Shown here: positions 20,801 to 30,857 of the stretch, piece by piece
How the letters are laid out: the number at the start of each line of letters is the position of its first letter
How positions within the stretch are numbered: position 1 is the stretch's first letter
Assembly (NCBI GenBank): GCA_027624035.1
Contig: JAQBUI010000007.1
Span: forward strand, 39,269 to 103,268
DNA: 64,000 bases
Reading direction: 5' to 3'
Source of the DNA: Pseudomonadota bacterium
GTDB lineage: Bacteria > Pseudomonadota > Gammaproteobacteria > Pseudomonadales > Azotimanducaceae
Notes under the pieces: generated by a model
What the model was told of the DNA's origin: nothing
The model's input: only the letters and a program-made list of their open reading frames with translations
Databases searched by the model: none
Translations under genes and position numbers: made by a program

Positions 20801-21861
20801 TCGGCACTATGGAGAACGGAGGCCACCCCCCCGAGGGGTACAGTGGGCACTTCGACGGCAACCTTCAGGGTGCTGTCAGTTCTCGACACGGCAACATCAA
20901 CATCTTCCAGCATCAACATCGCCTCTCCGGAGTGGACCTCAACCTGCCCGGCTCGCAGATACCCGCCTGCTCTGTCTCCGGCGAATGAGACCTCGGTGAC
21001 AAGCTGATGGGAATAGCGCCTGGTACGACCGGCGAGCCCGATTTTCCCCGACCCACTGAATCCATCGGCACTGACCTCAAGCCAGAGCATCAGTTCGGCG
21101 GCAGCAGATGAAAGTGGCGAAAGCGGTGCTGGCATGGCGATGAAGTCCAACAAATCAACCGGTGACACGCCCACAAAACAGCTGCAGTGAAAATCGGATG
21201 CCCTGAAGTCGCCACGATAGTCACCAACGGCGGAAATCTCCGTTCGCTGCCCGTCGCGAACCCGAGATGCCGTCAAGGTAAGATCAAAGGTCTTGTCACG
21301 CCCCCCGGCAATCACCTGAAGGGGTCTGTCCGGCAGACTCGATAGCTGATAGTGAGCCCGCTGGCTGACCACATCAATCGCCATCCCCGAGATGCTCACG
21401 GCGTCGAGCCAGGGCAATGAATCCAACAGGCCGTCCAGACTCAATGGCTTTCCTGATGGGACCAGGCCCTGAATCTGCCAGGTACCGTCTGGGGCCTCCG
21501 TCAGGGAAAATGAGATACCGTTCACGGTCAGACCGATGATCACCAGGTTGCGCTCCCAGAGGCTCTGCAAGGTGCCGACAACGAACGTCCCGTGATCCAG
21601 CCGGATTGCGTCAACCCCGCCACTTCCGATGACGAGACCAGTGGCGGTAATGTGTGGGTCCAGTCTGTGCCACTGGCCGGAGAGGGCGTCCGCCCGAATC
21701 GACAGCGACATGCGTTGCCCAACCGCACGCAGCAGTGGTTCCCTGAACTCATCAAGATTGGCCAGAACCATTCGACCAACGCTGATGTAGAGCGCCGCCA
21801 CAATCAGCAGAATCAACACGCAAAGCTGACTGCCACGAACGATTTGCCTGAACCAGTGCAT
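17878..21861 (-). CDS. yhdP: AsmA-like envelope protein YhdP
   Basis: Giant bridge-type envelope protein, 1,327 residues, anchored by one N-terminal transmembrane helix (about 10-30, QLCVLILLIVAALYISVG). YhdP, with TamB and YdbH, is implicated in moving phospholipid from the inner to the outer membrane. The body is a long beta-rich repeat structure (DUF3971 plus AsmA_2 C-terminal region, with the LLGIFDFAQIARRFRFDFSD and GWSFNDMRGVVAFDGG segments near 1,130-1,170). The last 80 residues are acidic, proline-rich and low-complexity. The ATG at 21861 follows the rng stop by 3 bases, with a TTG one codon upstream as an alternative. Confidence 0.92.
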   Translation of the reverse strand: MHWFRQIVRGSQLCVLILLIVAALYISVGRMVLANLDEFREPLLRAVGQRMSLSIRADALSGQWHRLDPHITATGLVIGSGGVDAIRLDHGTFVVGTLQSLWERNLVIIGLTVNGISFSLTEAPDGTWQIQGLVPSGKPLSLDGLLDSLPWLDAVSISGMAIDVVSQRAHYQLSSLPDRPLQVIAGGRDKTFDLTLTASRVRDGQRTEISAVGDYRGDFRASDFHCSCFVGVSPVDLLDFIAMPAPLSPLSSAAAELMLWLEVSADGFSGSGKIGLAGRTRRYSHQLVTEVSFAGDRAGGYLRAGQVEVHSGEAMLMLEDVDVAVSRTDSTLKVAVEVPTVPLGGVASVLHSADEWGVPDLSEAIRAIRPDGWLEPLLISADLSGAKPQVHAVGKMVNVEINAFRGLPAIDRLSGLLSMGTENGFIDVTNEQFVMQFEPMFSQPWPFDSARGRINFRRQDDLLQISSSLIELVKDELTGAGKFVVNMTPDKAGRNWGLVVGVQNGSLLEARRFLPNTLPTDLRQWLNDSLLRGRTEETGLLFHGSLAKTAPKTEKTFDTYFKVSDVTLAYHPDWPSVEQVSARVDVDYRGAESEGATGRMFDTALSDVTVWVPTPDDGPAEALYITSRARGPLADGIRVLKDTPIAAQISNAAEYWVGSGEVSAGLELTVPLGRASTVRNQSDVTVTLAGNELSFNDYDLHAAGLDGSIRYETDTGLTAEGLSGTLFGEPFTGFIGSDVQGDTGQIVVNMAGAVAASDLYVWSNQHLLARVSGLGEYKASVHIPFGIAGARSYVQATSDLLGVALGFPGSFGKTADEQRLLYYRQEFLEPGHRIDLRMGDLQGSLEVQDEIVQGGFLHVGSGPAPDGWNYDSVRVTGALEHVDYAAWEQFLAEMDQISEAPLETEFARRVDAISLDIGLLDLYSLALTDARTVITRGESSWIVDLKNDLIAGQIEVSDEDRAPLDISLEYIRFPAGPEAGEASGADFMADFDPRDLGPVGFSTDELSFGEEQYGTWAFDLVPTREGAILENINARTRGLVIEPDARVDWYLTDAPRSRFRGKVAIPDLALALKQWGYASSIVGEDFLMEVDFRWPGSPAAVDIGVVSGELRIETGKGRFVQAESASALKLLGIFDFAQIARRFRFDFSDVVQKGWSFNDMRGVVAFDGGTVSVQEQIVIEGSSGTFKVGGTVDLIQETLDNDMIVTLPVTQNLPWYAAYSAIATGPLVGAGVMIAQKVFGSQIDQMTSTKYRVTGTVEEPKIEFVSIFNDSVRESPPDESTVDEAEQTPHVMPESPQAERPRANSDADMAPNALADEQTPPAAGPEE

Positions 21862-21864
21862 CAA

Positions 21865-23334
21865 TCAGTCGTGAATCATAGCGACGACGTCGAACTGTTC
21901 CTGACTGTAGCTCGGCTCAACCTGTAATCTGATCTCCGCTCCCATCGTGTCTGAAAGTTCGGCCACACAGGGGGCTTCCTCGTCCAGAAGGCGATCTATG
22001 ACCCCCTGGGATGCCATGATGAGGCAGTGGCCTTCCTTCCATCGAAGTGCCCTGCGCTGTATCTCCTTGAATATCTCGAGACATACGGACTCTGCGGTCT
22101 TGACGTAGCCGCGGCCATTGCAATATTCACACGGCTCGCACACCATCCGTAGAAGGCTCTCATGGGTCCGCTTGCGGGTCATCTCAACCAGGCCCAACTC
22201 CGAGATTCGAGTGACTTTCCACTTCACGCGATCTGACTGCTGACCCTTTTCGAGTGACCTCAGTACCTGACGCTTGTGCTCTTCATCCACCATGTCGATG
22301 AAGTCAATGATGACAATGCCCCCAATGCTCCGAAGCCTGAGCTGACGTGGAATGACGGCGGCAGCCTCGAGATTGGTCCTGTAGATCGTCTCCTCCAGGT
22401 CCCGGCGACCAACAAACGCACCGGTGTTCACATCCACGGTCGTCATTGCCTCTGTCTGATCGATGATCAGATAGCCCCCGGACCGCAAGTCAACCCGGCG
22501 GTCCAGGGCCGCGTCGATCTGATCCTCCAGGTTGTGTTCGTCAAACAGCGGCGTCTCGTTTGCCGCCAGTTCCAACCGCGGAGCACAGTCGGGGATGAAG
22601 TCATCAATGAACTGATGCAGGGTCTTGAAGGTGGCGTGCCTGTCCACCCGGATGCGGCGGGTTTCACCATTGATGATGTCCCGCATGATTCGCAACGGCA
22701 GCGGCAGATCCTCATACAGCATCGAAGGTGCCTGGACCTGACCTGACTCAGCCAGGACCCTCGCCCATCGACCCCGCAGGGCCGCTGCATCACGTCCGAT
22801 CCCTTCCGGGTCCACATCCTCGGCAGCCGTGCGCACGATAAACCCGTCTCCTGATTCCTCGGACTGAATGGCCAGCAGAATGTCCTTCAGACGTTCGCGC
22901 TCAGGGTCGCTCTCGATGCGCTGGGAGATCCCTATATGGTGGGTATTTGGCAAGTACACGAGATAACGGGACGCCAGAGACAGATTGGTCGTAATGCGCG
23001 CCCCCTTGGTACCAATCGGTTCCTTGGTGACCTGAACCAGTAGTTCCTGACCATCATGCAGCACTTCGGCGATCGTCGGAGTGGCATCATCCGGGCTTCG
23101 GCTGTGACTGTCCACAAGGTCGCTGATATGGATAAATGCAGTGCGCTCCTGTCCAATGTCCACAAAGGCACTCTGCATCCCCGGCAGAATCCGGATCACC
23201 CGGCCCTTGTAGATATTACCCACCGTCCCGGGCGTGTGGCTGCGTTCAATGAAGATTTCCTGCAGCAGACCCTGTTCGACGACGGCAACACGGCTTTCGT
23301 GCTGGGTAACATTGATGATAATTTCTTCACTCAT
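21865..23334 (-). CDS. rng: Ribonuclease G
   Basis: Endoribonuclease of the RNase E/G family, 489 residues, the same length as E. coli RNase G; matures the 5' end of 16S rRNA and degrades some mRNAs. The N-terminal S1 domain (GNIYKGRVIRILPGMQSAFVDIG, about 39-61), the catalytic DNase I-like region with VDVNTGAFVGRRDLE, and the Zn-link cysteines CEPCEYCNGRG near 405 are visible. It lacks the long C-terminal degradosome scaffold that would indicate RNase E. It sits between maf and yhdP in the conserved mreBCD-maf-rng-yhdP order. Confidence 0.96.
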   Translation of the reverse strand: MSEEIIINVTQHESRVAVVEQGLLQEIFIERSHTPGTVGNIYKGRVIRILPGMQSAFVDIGQERTAFIHISDLVDSHSRSPDDATPTIAEVLHDGQELLVQVTKEPIGTKGARITTNLSLASRYLVYLPNTHHIGISQRIESDPERERLKDILLAIQSEESGDGFIVRTAAEDVDPEGIGRDAAALRGRWARVLAESGQVQAPSMLYEDLPLPLRIMRDIINGETRRIRVDRHATFKTLHQFIDDFIPDCAPRLELAANETPLFDEHNLEDQIDAALDRRVDLRSGGYLIIDQTEAMTTVDVNTGAFVGRRDLEETIYRTNLEAAAVIPRQLRLRSIGGIVIIDFIDMVDEEHKRQVLRSLEKGQQSDRVKWKVTRISELGLVEMTRKRTHESLLRMVCEPCEYCNGRGYVKTAESVCLEIFKEIQRRALRWKEGHCLIMASQGVIDRLLDEEAPCVAELSDTMGAEIRLQVEPSYSQEQFDVVAMIHD

Positions 23335-23432
23335 TTGGCTGCTTCCGCCTGGTTGGCCATTTCAGGATTGTCATCCCATCCTGGCCCATCACATCTTCGG
23401 TCCATAACAGGTCCATATCATAGTTGGCCGCG

Positions 23433-24041
23433 TCAAAAAGTTGGCTCGTCAGTCACGCGCTGACCGACATCGAGGCAATCGATACCGAATCCGGTGAGTG
23501 CCTGTGCCGTTTCCATCAGCGGCAGGCCCACGACGTTGCTGTAACTGCCATCAATCCGGGACACAAAAACAGCCCCTCGACCCTGAATACCATAGCCCCC
23601 TGCCTTATCGAACGGCTCACCAGAGACACAGTACTTTCTGATCTCCTCCTTACTTAGTGTGCGAAACTCCACTTTCGTTTCCACAGCAAAATTGGTTTGT
23701 TCGTTTCCACGGACGAGGGCGACTCCGGTCATCACCCTGTGGACCCGACCAGACAGTGCCGCGAGCATCTCCATGGCAGCTGCCGGATCGCCGGGTTTGC
23801 CAAGGATTTTCTCGTCCAGCAGTACCACTGTATCGGCTGCCAGCACAATCCGGTCCCGCAGGTCTGCGAGCCGGTCGGAATTTGCCTTGGCAAGCGACAG
23901 GCGTCGCACAAAGGTAACCGGCGACTCACCGGCAAGGTGAGCTTCGTTAACGGCGGGTGCACGTACCGCAAAATGAAGGCCAAGCTGCCGCAGCAACGCC
24001 GCCCTTCTCGGCGATGTCGACGCCAGTACAAGGCCGGTCAT
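23433..24041 (-). CDS. maf: Nucleoside triphosphate pyrophosphatase, Maf family (YhdE-like)
   Basis: House-cleaning dTTP/UTP pyrophosphatase of the Maf family, 202 residues. The substrate-binding loop LASTSPRRAALLRQLGL (about 6-22), the catalytic DTVVLLDEKILGKPGD (68-84) and the C-terminal IDGSYSNVVGLPLMET are conserved. The TSPRR motif and location beside mreD and rng favour the YhdE (dTTP/UTP) subgroup over YceF; this is inference from position. It lies 81 bp after mreD. Confidence 0.94.
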   Translation of the reverse strand: MTGLVLASTSPRRAALLRQLGLHFAVRAPAVNEAHLAGESPVTFVRRLSLAKANSDRLADLRDRIVLAADTVVLLDEKILGKPGDPAAAMEMLAALSGRVHRVMTGVALVRGNEQTNFAVETKVEFRTLSKEEIRKYCVSGEPFDKAGGYGIQGRGAVFVSRIDGSYSNVVGLPLMETAQALTGFGIDCLDVGQRVTDEPTF

Positions 24042-24122
24042 GACTGTCGACCATAGACGACCAGATCAAACATCCTTTACCTCTCGACGTGATCTGGATA
24101 GATTGCGGGTGATGATCAGACG

Positions 24123-24632
24123 TCAGGTGACATGAAACGTCCGACGCAGGAATCGCAACAGCAGGAACACCCATGGCCATACAAGGGCGCTCATCAACGA
24201 AGGCAGCAAATACCACAGCGTCCAGTCCGCCACCCCCGCAATGTTCTCTATCCAGAAGTTAATAAGCTGATTCAGTCCAACGATCGCGAACACCACCAGG
24301 CTCTGCTGCCAGATAGCGAACATTCGCAACCGCTGATAAAGAGAATAGGTCACATAGGCCATGAGGATGTAGGCAATAGCGTGCTGCCCCAGCAGACTGC
24401 CCATCAGAACATCCATCATCAAACCGACCATCCAGGCCGCCACGATTCCAATTCGTTGTGGCAGCGCGATGATCCAGTAAATGAGTACGAGCGGAACCCA
24501 TTCGGGACGCAGATAACCCAGTTCATCAGGGACAAATTCAGGAAGGCTGACGATCGCCAGGACCATGGACACAAAAATGGTCCCAAACAGGATCCACGAC
24601 CCACCTGCTTTTGTGTCAGCCACCGCTTCCAT
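24123..24632 (-). CDS. mreD: Rod-shape protein MreD
   Basis: Multi-spanning inner-membrane subunit of the elongasome, 169 residues from the ATG at 24632. Five transmembrane helices are predicted, with the family motifs RPEWVPLVLIYWIIALPQRIG and LMMDVLMGSLLGQHAIAYI. The frame is open to 24716, but the upstream part lies inside mreC and is unlike other MreD proteins. It overlaps mreC by 17 bp. Confidence 0.92.
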   Translation of the reverse strand: MEAVADTKAGGSWILFGTIFVSMVLAIVSLPEFVPDELGYLRPEWVPLVLIYWIIALPQRIGIVAAWMVGLMMDVLMGSLLGQHAIAYILMAYVTYSLYQRLRMFAIWQQSLVVFAIVGLNQLINFWIENIAGVADWTLWYLLPSLMSALVWPWVFLLLRFLRRTFHVT

Positions 24633-25485
24633 CCGAGCCCTCTCCCCGTCGGCCAGCAAGCCGTCTTTCTTCGGTAAAAACCAGCAAAACATGCCGGCTT
24701 CGATCAAGCAGTGCACTGGGCATCGCTTCCACGATGGCGAACGGTCTGTCTGATTTGTGCTCGACTCTTTCTACCACACCGACTGGATAGCCCACCGGGA
24801 AGCGTCCACCCAGACCCGAACTGATGAGCAGGTCCCCCACCCGGATATCGGCGGTATTCTGGACGTGCATCAACCTGAGCCTGTTGGTGGCACCGGTACC
24901 CTGGGCAATAAGCCTGAGATTACTCCGGGCGACCTGTACGGGGACTGAATGGGTGTGATCGCTGATCAGCAGCACTCTTGCATTGTAGCGGCTGGTGGCA
25001 ATGACCTGCCCCATCAGTCCCTGGGCATCCAATAGAGGCTGGCCGACGAAGACACCATCACGGGTTCCCTTGTCGATAATGACTTCATGTCTGTCCGGGT
25101 CCGGATCAACACCCACGAGTTCGGCCACGATGACGTTGTCCTGCAACTTCGCGGCCGAGCCGAGCAGATCTCTCAGCCGATTATTCTCTGAGGTCAATGC
25201 AGCCATCTTTTCAGTTCTTGCCCGGAGCATCAGCAGCTCACTTTCAAGTTCGCTGATCCGGCTGCGCATGCTGTCCCTGGAACTCAGCACGTCGCCGATG
25301 CCACGGGCACTGCGGGAAGGCAGATCTGCAACCATAACGACAGGCGTTGCGACAACAGACAGACCCGCTCTCACCTCCTCAAGCAAACCTGAGAAATGGT
25401 CAACCGCGGTCAGCACCAGTGACACGGCTGCAAGACCGAGCACCTTGTAACCGACTGTGGATTCTTCAAGGAACAGTGATTTGAT
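24616..25485 (-). CDS. mreC: Rod-shape protein MreC, non-standard start likely
   Basis: Bitopic elongasome protein: a transmembrane helix, then a coiled coil (MRSRISELESELLMLRARTEKMAALTSE) and two periplasmic beta-barrel domains (about 120-270). The first conventional start is a GTG at 25443, which would begin at VLGLAAVSLVL inside the membrane helix. The frame upstream reads IKSLFLEESTVGYK, which matches the N-terminus of other MreC proteins. The homologous first codon is ATC at 25483-25485, with an in-frame stop eleven codons before it and no ATG, GTG or TTG in between. The start given here is therefore the ATC; CTG at 25476 is the other candidate. Length is about 289 residues. Confidence 0.85.
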   Translation of the reverse strand: MKSLFLEESTVGYKVLGLAAVSLVLTAVDHFSGLLEEVRAGLSVVATPVVMVADLPSRSARGIGDVLSSRDSMRSRISELESELLMLRARTEKMAALTSENNRLRDLLGSAAKLQDNVIVAELVGVDPDPDRHEVIIDKGTRDGVFVGQPLLDAQGLMGQVIATSRYNARVLLISDHTHSVPVQVARSNLRLIAQGTGATNRLRLMHVQNTADIRVGDLLISSGLGGRFPVGYPVGVVERVEHKSDRPFAIVEAMPSALLDRSRHVLLVFTEERRLAGRRGEGSDGSGG

Positions 25486-25590
25486 AGCTCTATTCCCTAG
25501 TTGTTGTCTGTGTTACTGCCTGTGTTGCTGTTGAATCTGAAGGCCATGGCGCTGATTGACAGGATGTCTGTGTGCTTGACTGCAGCGGCT

Positions 25591-26670
<1,080 letters not shown>

Positions 26671-26862
26671 TCATGAAAGCGCAACATGCTCCCGCCTGAC
26701 CTCAACTTTTAAGTTCAAAAACTCGCGTAACTGTATCATTTTCGGTGGATTTTATACAAGGCTCCCCAACAACTTCTTCATGGAGGCAAACCCGAAAACT
26801 CCAAGCTTATTGCAGATTTGAGCGAAGCTCATTAGGATTCACGGCCGGACCCGGAGGACAAC

Positions 26863-27150
26863 ATGGAGATTGGAGAAAAAACGGTCAGGAATATCGCCGA
26901 ACTGGCGCAGCTGACATTCGATGAGTCACATCTCGCGACAATGCAGTCCAGCATGGGTGATATTCTGAACCTCGTCGAACAGATGCAGGAAGTAGATACC
27001 GATGGCGTGGAGCCCATGTCAAACCCGCTCGATGCCACACAGCGGTTGCGAGAGGATGTTGTGAGTGAGCCGGACCAGCGGGAAGTCTTTCAACGGCTGG
27101 CACCTGAGACCCTTGAAGGGTTGTATCTGGTGCCAAGGGTCATCGAATGA
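26863..27150 (+). CDS. gatC: Asp/Glu-tRNA amidotransferase subunit C
   Basis: Small linker subunit that wraps GatA and GatB in the GatCAB amidotransferase, 95 residues. Typical GatC features are the N-terminal helical pair ([21 protein letters not shown]) and the extended C-terminal PSN-type belt ([20 protein letters not shown]). A strong ribosome-binding site, GGAGG, lies 7 bases before the ATG. The gene overlaps gatA by 4 bp (ATGA). Confidence 0.95.
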   Translation: MEIGEKTVRNIAELAQLTFDESHLATMQSSMGDILNLVEQMQEVDTDGVEPMSNPLDATQRLREDVVSEPDQREVFQRLAPETLEGLYLVPRVIE

Positions 27151-28604
27151 CCTATGCCGAAACGGTGGCCGGACAGATCTCTGATCTCGCGGCCGGGAAA
27201 TACAGCTCAGAAGAGCTAACCAGGCACTACCTGCAGCGAATCGAGGCGCTGAAGACCCTCAATTGCTATATCACGGTAACCTCTGAATCCGCCCTTGCAG
27301 CGGCCAGACGCGCAGACAGTGCACGTGCGGCAGGCCATTCGCTGCCACTGCTTGGCGTCCCGATTGCACACAAGGACATCTTCTGTACCCGCAATGAACT
27401 CACCACTGCCGGCAGCCGAATGCTGTACAACTTCGCGCCACCATACGATGCCATGGTCGTCGACAAGCTCGAAAAGGCCGGGGCGGTCATGCTGGGCAAG
27501 ACCAACATGGACGAGTTCGCCATGGGTTCGAGCAACGAGAATTCATTCTACGGCCCGGTCCGCAATCCCTGGGATGTTACGAGGGTACCGGGAGGTTCAT
27601 CCGGTGGCTCTGCCGCCGCTGTTGCGGCCGGTCTGTGCGCTGCTGCGACCGGTACGGACACCGGTGGCTCGATTCGCCAGCCCGCCGCCCTCTGCGGGAT
27701 CACGGGCCTGAAGCCCACCTATGGCAGAGTATCCCGATGGGGCATGATCGCGTTTGCCTCGTCACTGGACCAGGCTGGACCCATGACGCAAACGGCCATG
27801 GATGCGGCGTTGATGCTCGGGATCATGGCCGGGGTTGACCCAAGGGACTCAACCAGCATCGACTCGCCGGTACCCGATTACGTCAGCAGCCTCGAAACAC
27901 CTGTTTCCGGTATGACCATCGGCATTTGTGAGGATTTCATGGCCGAGGGCCTCGATACTGCGTCCGAGGTTCGGATTGCTGATGCGATCCGGGTGTTTGA
28001 GTCTCTGGGCGCGACCATAAAGCCGATTCGGCTTCCCCACGTTCGCTACTCCGTGCCCGCCTACTATGTCATTGCGCCGGCCGAGGCATCCGCCAATCTA
28101 TCCCGCTATGACGGGGTTCGCTTCGGCTACCGGTGTAAGGACCCGGCCAGCCTCGAAGATCTGTACAAACGTTCCCGCAGTGAGGGAATAGGCCCAGAGG
28201 TGCAGCGGCGGATCATGGTGGGCGCGTTTACACTGTCGGCAGGGTTCTACGATGCCTACTACAGGAAGGCGCAGCAGGTTCGTCGGCTGATCAGCAATGA
28301 CTTCAAGTCGGCATTCGACCAGGTCGACTTCCTGGTCGGCCCCACCTCGCCGCAACCCGCATTCAGGCTGGGTGAAAAAAGTGACGACCAGGTCTCCATG
28401 TATCTGCAGGATATCTATACCATTGGCGCAAGCCTTGCCGGTCTGCCAGCGCTGTCCATGCCCGTGGGACTGGCGGCCGGGCTGCCGGTGGGACTTCAAC
28501 TCATTGGCCGCCATCTGGACGAGGCGAGGCTGCTTGGCGCTGCCCACCAGTTTCAGAGCAGGACCCACTGGCATGAGGCACGGCCAGAATTGGAGATATC
28601 GTGA
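27147..28604 (+). CDS. gatA: Asp/Glu-tRNA amidotransferase subunit A
   Basis: Amidase subunit that releases ammonia from glutamine for amidation of misacylated Asp-tRNA(Asn) and/or Glu-tRNA(Gln). It has 485 residues. The Ser-cisSer-Lys triad is complete: Lys76 (PIAHKDIF), Ser151 ([11 protein letters not shown]) and Ser175 (DTGGSIRQP), with the spacings of characterised GatA (75 and 99). Its presence implies a non-discriminating AspRS or GluRS in this organism. It overlaps gatC and gatB by a few bases. Confidence 0.97.
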   Translation: MTYAETVAGQISDLAAGKYSSEELTRHYLQRIEALKTLNCYITVTSESALAAARRADSARAAGHSLPLLGVPIAHKDIFCTRNELTTAGSRMLYNFAPPYDAMVVDKLEKAGAVMLGKTNMDEFAMGSSNENSFYGPVRNPWDVTRVPGGSSGGSAAAVAAGLCAAATGTDTGGSIRQPAALCGITGLKPTYGRVSRWGMIAFASSLDQAGPMTQTAMDAALMLGIMAGVDPRDSTSIDSPVPDYVSSLETPVSGMTIGICEDFMAEGLDTASEVRIADAIRVFESLGATIKPIRLPHVRYSVPAYYVIAPAEASANLSRYDGVRFGYRCKDPASLEDLYKRSRSEGIGPEVQRRIMVGAFTLSAGFYDAYYRKAQQVRRLISNDFKSAFDQVDFLVGPTSPQPAFRLGEKSDDQVSMYLQDIYTIGASLAGLPALSMPVGLAAGLPVGLQLIGRHLDEARLLGAAHQFQSRTHWHEARPELEIS

Positions 28605-30043
28605 TGATGAGTGACTGGGAGGTCGTCATTGGCCTCGAAATTCACGCTCAACTCAATACACGGTCGAAGATTTTCTCCGGTGCCAGTACCCGTTTCGGGG
28701 CAGAGCCCAACTCACAGGCCTGTGCGATCGACCTTGGCTTTCCCGGCGTGCTGCCGGCGGTGAACCAGGCTGTGTACCCCAAGGCGGTCGCCTTCGGTCT
28801 GGGCATCGGCGCGAGCATCTCTCACGTGTCCGCTTTCGACCGCAAGAATTACTTCTATCCGGATCTCCCGAAGGGCTATCAGATCACCCAGATGGATCGT
28901 CCGATCGTGGTGGGCGGCAGCGTGGAGATACCCCTTGAAGACGGAACCAGCCGTGAGATCCGGATAACCCGGGCCCATCTGGAAGAGGATGCCGGGAAGT
29001 CATTGCACGAAGATTTCCACGGCTCGAGCGGCATTGATCTGAACCGCGCCGGAACACCACTGCTTGAAATCGTCTCTGAACCAGACCTGCGATCCGCCTC
29101 CGAGGCCGTGGCCTACGCCCGCTATATCCATCAACTCATCCGCTACCTTGACGTCTCGGACGGTGAAATGGCCGAGGGCTCCATGCGATGTGACGCCAAC
29201 GTATCGCTACGCCGCGTCGGCAGCAGCGAACTCGGGACGCGAACAGAAACCAAGAACGTCAACTCCTTCCGGTTTCTCGAGCGTGCCATCGATCACGAGA
29301 TTAGCCGTCAGCGCGGCATTCTCGAGTCCGGCGGAGTGATTCGTCAGGAAACCCGCCTGTATGATCCGGACCGCGATGAAACCCGCCCCATGCGGAGCAA
29401 GGAAACGGCCATGGACTATCGCTATTTTCCAGAGCCGGACCTGCTCCCCGTGGAAATCGACGACGCGTTTATCGAGGCCGTGCGCAACAGCATGCCGGAA
29501 CTGCCAAGAGAAAAAGCCGCCCGATTTGAGGCCCAATACTCGATCGCGGCGGCCGACGCCCGGACGCTGTCCACCGATCCACTGCTGGCTGACTACTTTG
29601 AATCTGTCGCCGCACTCTGCGGCGACCCGGCAATGTCCGTCAACTGGGTCCGGGTGGAACTGCTTGCGAGACTGCGTCGCGACGGCATCGAGGTCCCGGC
29701 GCTGCCCGTGTCTCCGGAACAACTCGGGGCACTGCTGAAGCGGATCAAGGATCAGACCATCAGCGGCAAAGTGGCCAAGGACATCCTCGACGCACTATGG
29801 CGTGGCGAGACCGCATCCGTCGACGACTACATCAAGATCCACAGCCTCACCCAGGTGTCTGACGCCTCGTCCCTTGAGCCGCTGGTCGACAGAATCATTG
29901 CCGGGAACCCGAAACAGGCCGAGCAATACCGCGCGGGCAAGACCAAACTGCTCGGCTTCTTCGTGGGCCAGGTGATGAAGGAGTCTGGCGGCAAGGCCAA
30001 TCCCCAGCAGGTCAACGAGATCGTTCGGTCGCGCCTGGGTTAG
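28604..30043 (+). CDS. gatB: Asp/Glu-tRNA amidotransferase subunit B
   Basis: tRNA-binding and kinase-type subunit that activates the misacylated carboxylate with ATP and transfers ammonia. It has 479 residues. The GatB cradle motif [13 protein letters not shown] near the start, [18 protein letters not shown] (about 84-101) and the [14 protein letters not shown] segment are conserved. The C-terminal 150 residues are the YqeY-like tail domain. GTG 28601, ATG 28604 and ATG 28607 are all possible; 28604 is chosen because GGAG lies 8 bases upstream. A standalone YqeY paralogue is at 44373. Confidence 0.96.
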   Translation: MMSDWEVVIGLEIHAQLNTRSKIFSGASTRFGAEPNSQACAIDLGFPGVLPAVNQAVYPKAVAFGLGIGASISHVSAFDRKNYFYPDLPKGYQITQMDRPIVVGGSVEIPLEDGTSREIRITRAHLEEDAGKSLHEDFHGSSGIDLNRAGTPLLEIVSEPDLRSASEAVAYARYIHQLIRYLDVSDGEMAEGSMRCDANVSLRRVGSSELGTRTETKNVNSFRFLERAIDHEISRQRGILESGGVIRQETRLYDPDRDETRPMRSKETAMDYRYFPEPDLLPVEIDDAFIEAVRNSMPELPREKAARFEAQYSIAAADARTLSTDPLLADYFESVAALCGDPAMSVNWVRVELLARLRRDGIEVPALPVSPEQLGALLKRIKDQTISGKVAKDILDALWRGETASVDDYIKIHSLTQVSDASSLEPLVDRIIAGNPKQAEQYRAGKTKLLGFFVGQVMKESGGKANPQQVNEIVRSRLG

Positions 30044-30075
30044 CGGTGCCGGGCAGCGGCTCGACCGGAAATCTT

Positions 30076-30807
30076 CTAAAATCGCGACAGAAATGCTTCG
30101 ATGCGGGCGGCATTGGCACCGATGTCACTCTGCCCGACCCGGGAAACGGATCGAACGTCGATTCGTGAACCACCGTCCGCCGCAGTCACCCTGACGACCA
30201 CATCGTCCTTGAAGCCAAACCAGAAAGTCGTCGCCGTTGCCTCAACGCGGCCCGCAGCCGTATCCGTGGACACGATCTCGAGCCCCATGTCCCGAAGCAC
30301 GGACTCACTCCTCGCGATGGCGTCTGCCGGGGCGAGCGTGGACATCAACGGTTTAACAGCGGGATAGGCCGATGTCTGAAGTCTTGCCAGTTCGTCCGCC
30401 GGAAGCGCCGCGGAACCATAGTCGAGTGAGTTCATCGCATCGACCCGGAGTGCCACGACCGCATCAAAAGCAGGCGGGTCGTCCGTGTCCGTGGTGATGT
30501 CGTGAATGGGCGGAACGGATGCCGTCAGGTAGGGCAGCAGAATCAGAACCGGGACAATGCCCAGCAACAGCGACACCAGCAGGCCGTTTCTGTCCTGGGT
30601 TCGACTGTCACGGATGGCGAACAGGACCATCACCAGGGAAGCGACCGCCGTGATCGCGCCGCCCAGAACCGCCACAAGGACACTGGCAAACGATGGCATG
30701 AGCGGGATGAACCCGAACCGATAACCCAGTGGGCCCGATATGAGCACGACGATGAGTACAACTGCACTGACGATCAAAAGACGCGTTGATGTTCTGGATT
30801 CTTCCAT
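30076..30807 (-). CDS. DUF1499 membrane protein
   Basis: Protein of 243 residues with an N-terminal membrane region: three hydrophobic segments, about 9-31 (LLIVSAVVLIVVLISGPLG), 34-65 and 78-100. The C-terminal domain is DUF1499-like, ending VVVRVTAADGGSRIDVRSVSRVGQSDIGANAARIEAFL, the family's recognisable signature. No biochemical function is established for DUF1499; the fusion with three transmembrane segments is a common architecture. The start ATG at 30807 follows AGAGGG. It converges on gatB (32 bp apart) and follows the M15 peptidase on the same strand after 50 bp. Confidence 0.82.
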   Translation of the reverse strand: MEESRTSTRLLIVSAVVLIVVLISGPLGYRFGFIPLMPSFASVLVAVLGGAITAVASLVMVLFAIRDSRTQDRNGLLVSLLLGIVPVLILLPYLTASVPPIHDITTDTDDPPAFDAVVALRVDAMNSLDYGSAALPADELARLQTSAYPAVKPLMSTLAPADAIARSESVLRDMGLEIVSTDTAAGRVEATATTFWFGFKDDVVVRVTAADGGSRIDVRSVSRVGQSDIGANAARIEAFLSRF

Positions 30808-30857
30808 GGAGCCCTCTGCTCTGGGTGGGTAAAACCATGTTCCATCAATCCATGCGT

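Noticed and set aside
24123..24716. Longer MreD starting at 24716
   Set aside because: The extra 28 residues lie within the mreC gene and have no counterpart in the family; the ATG at 24632 fits better.
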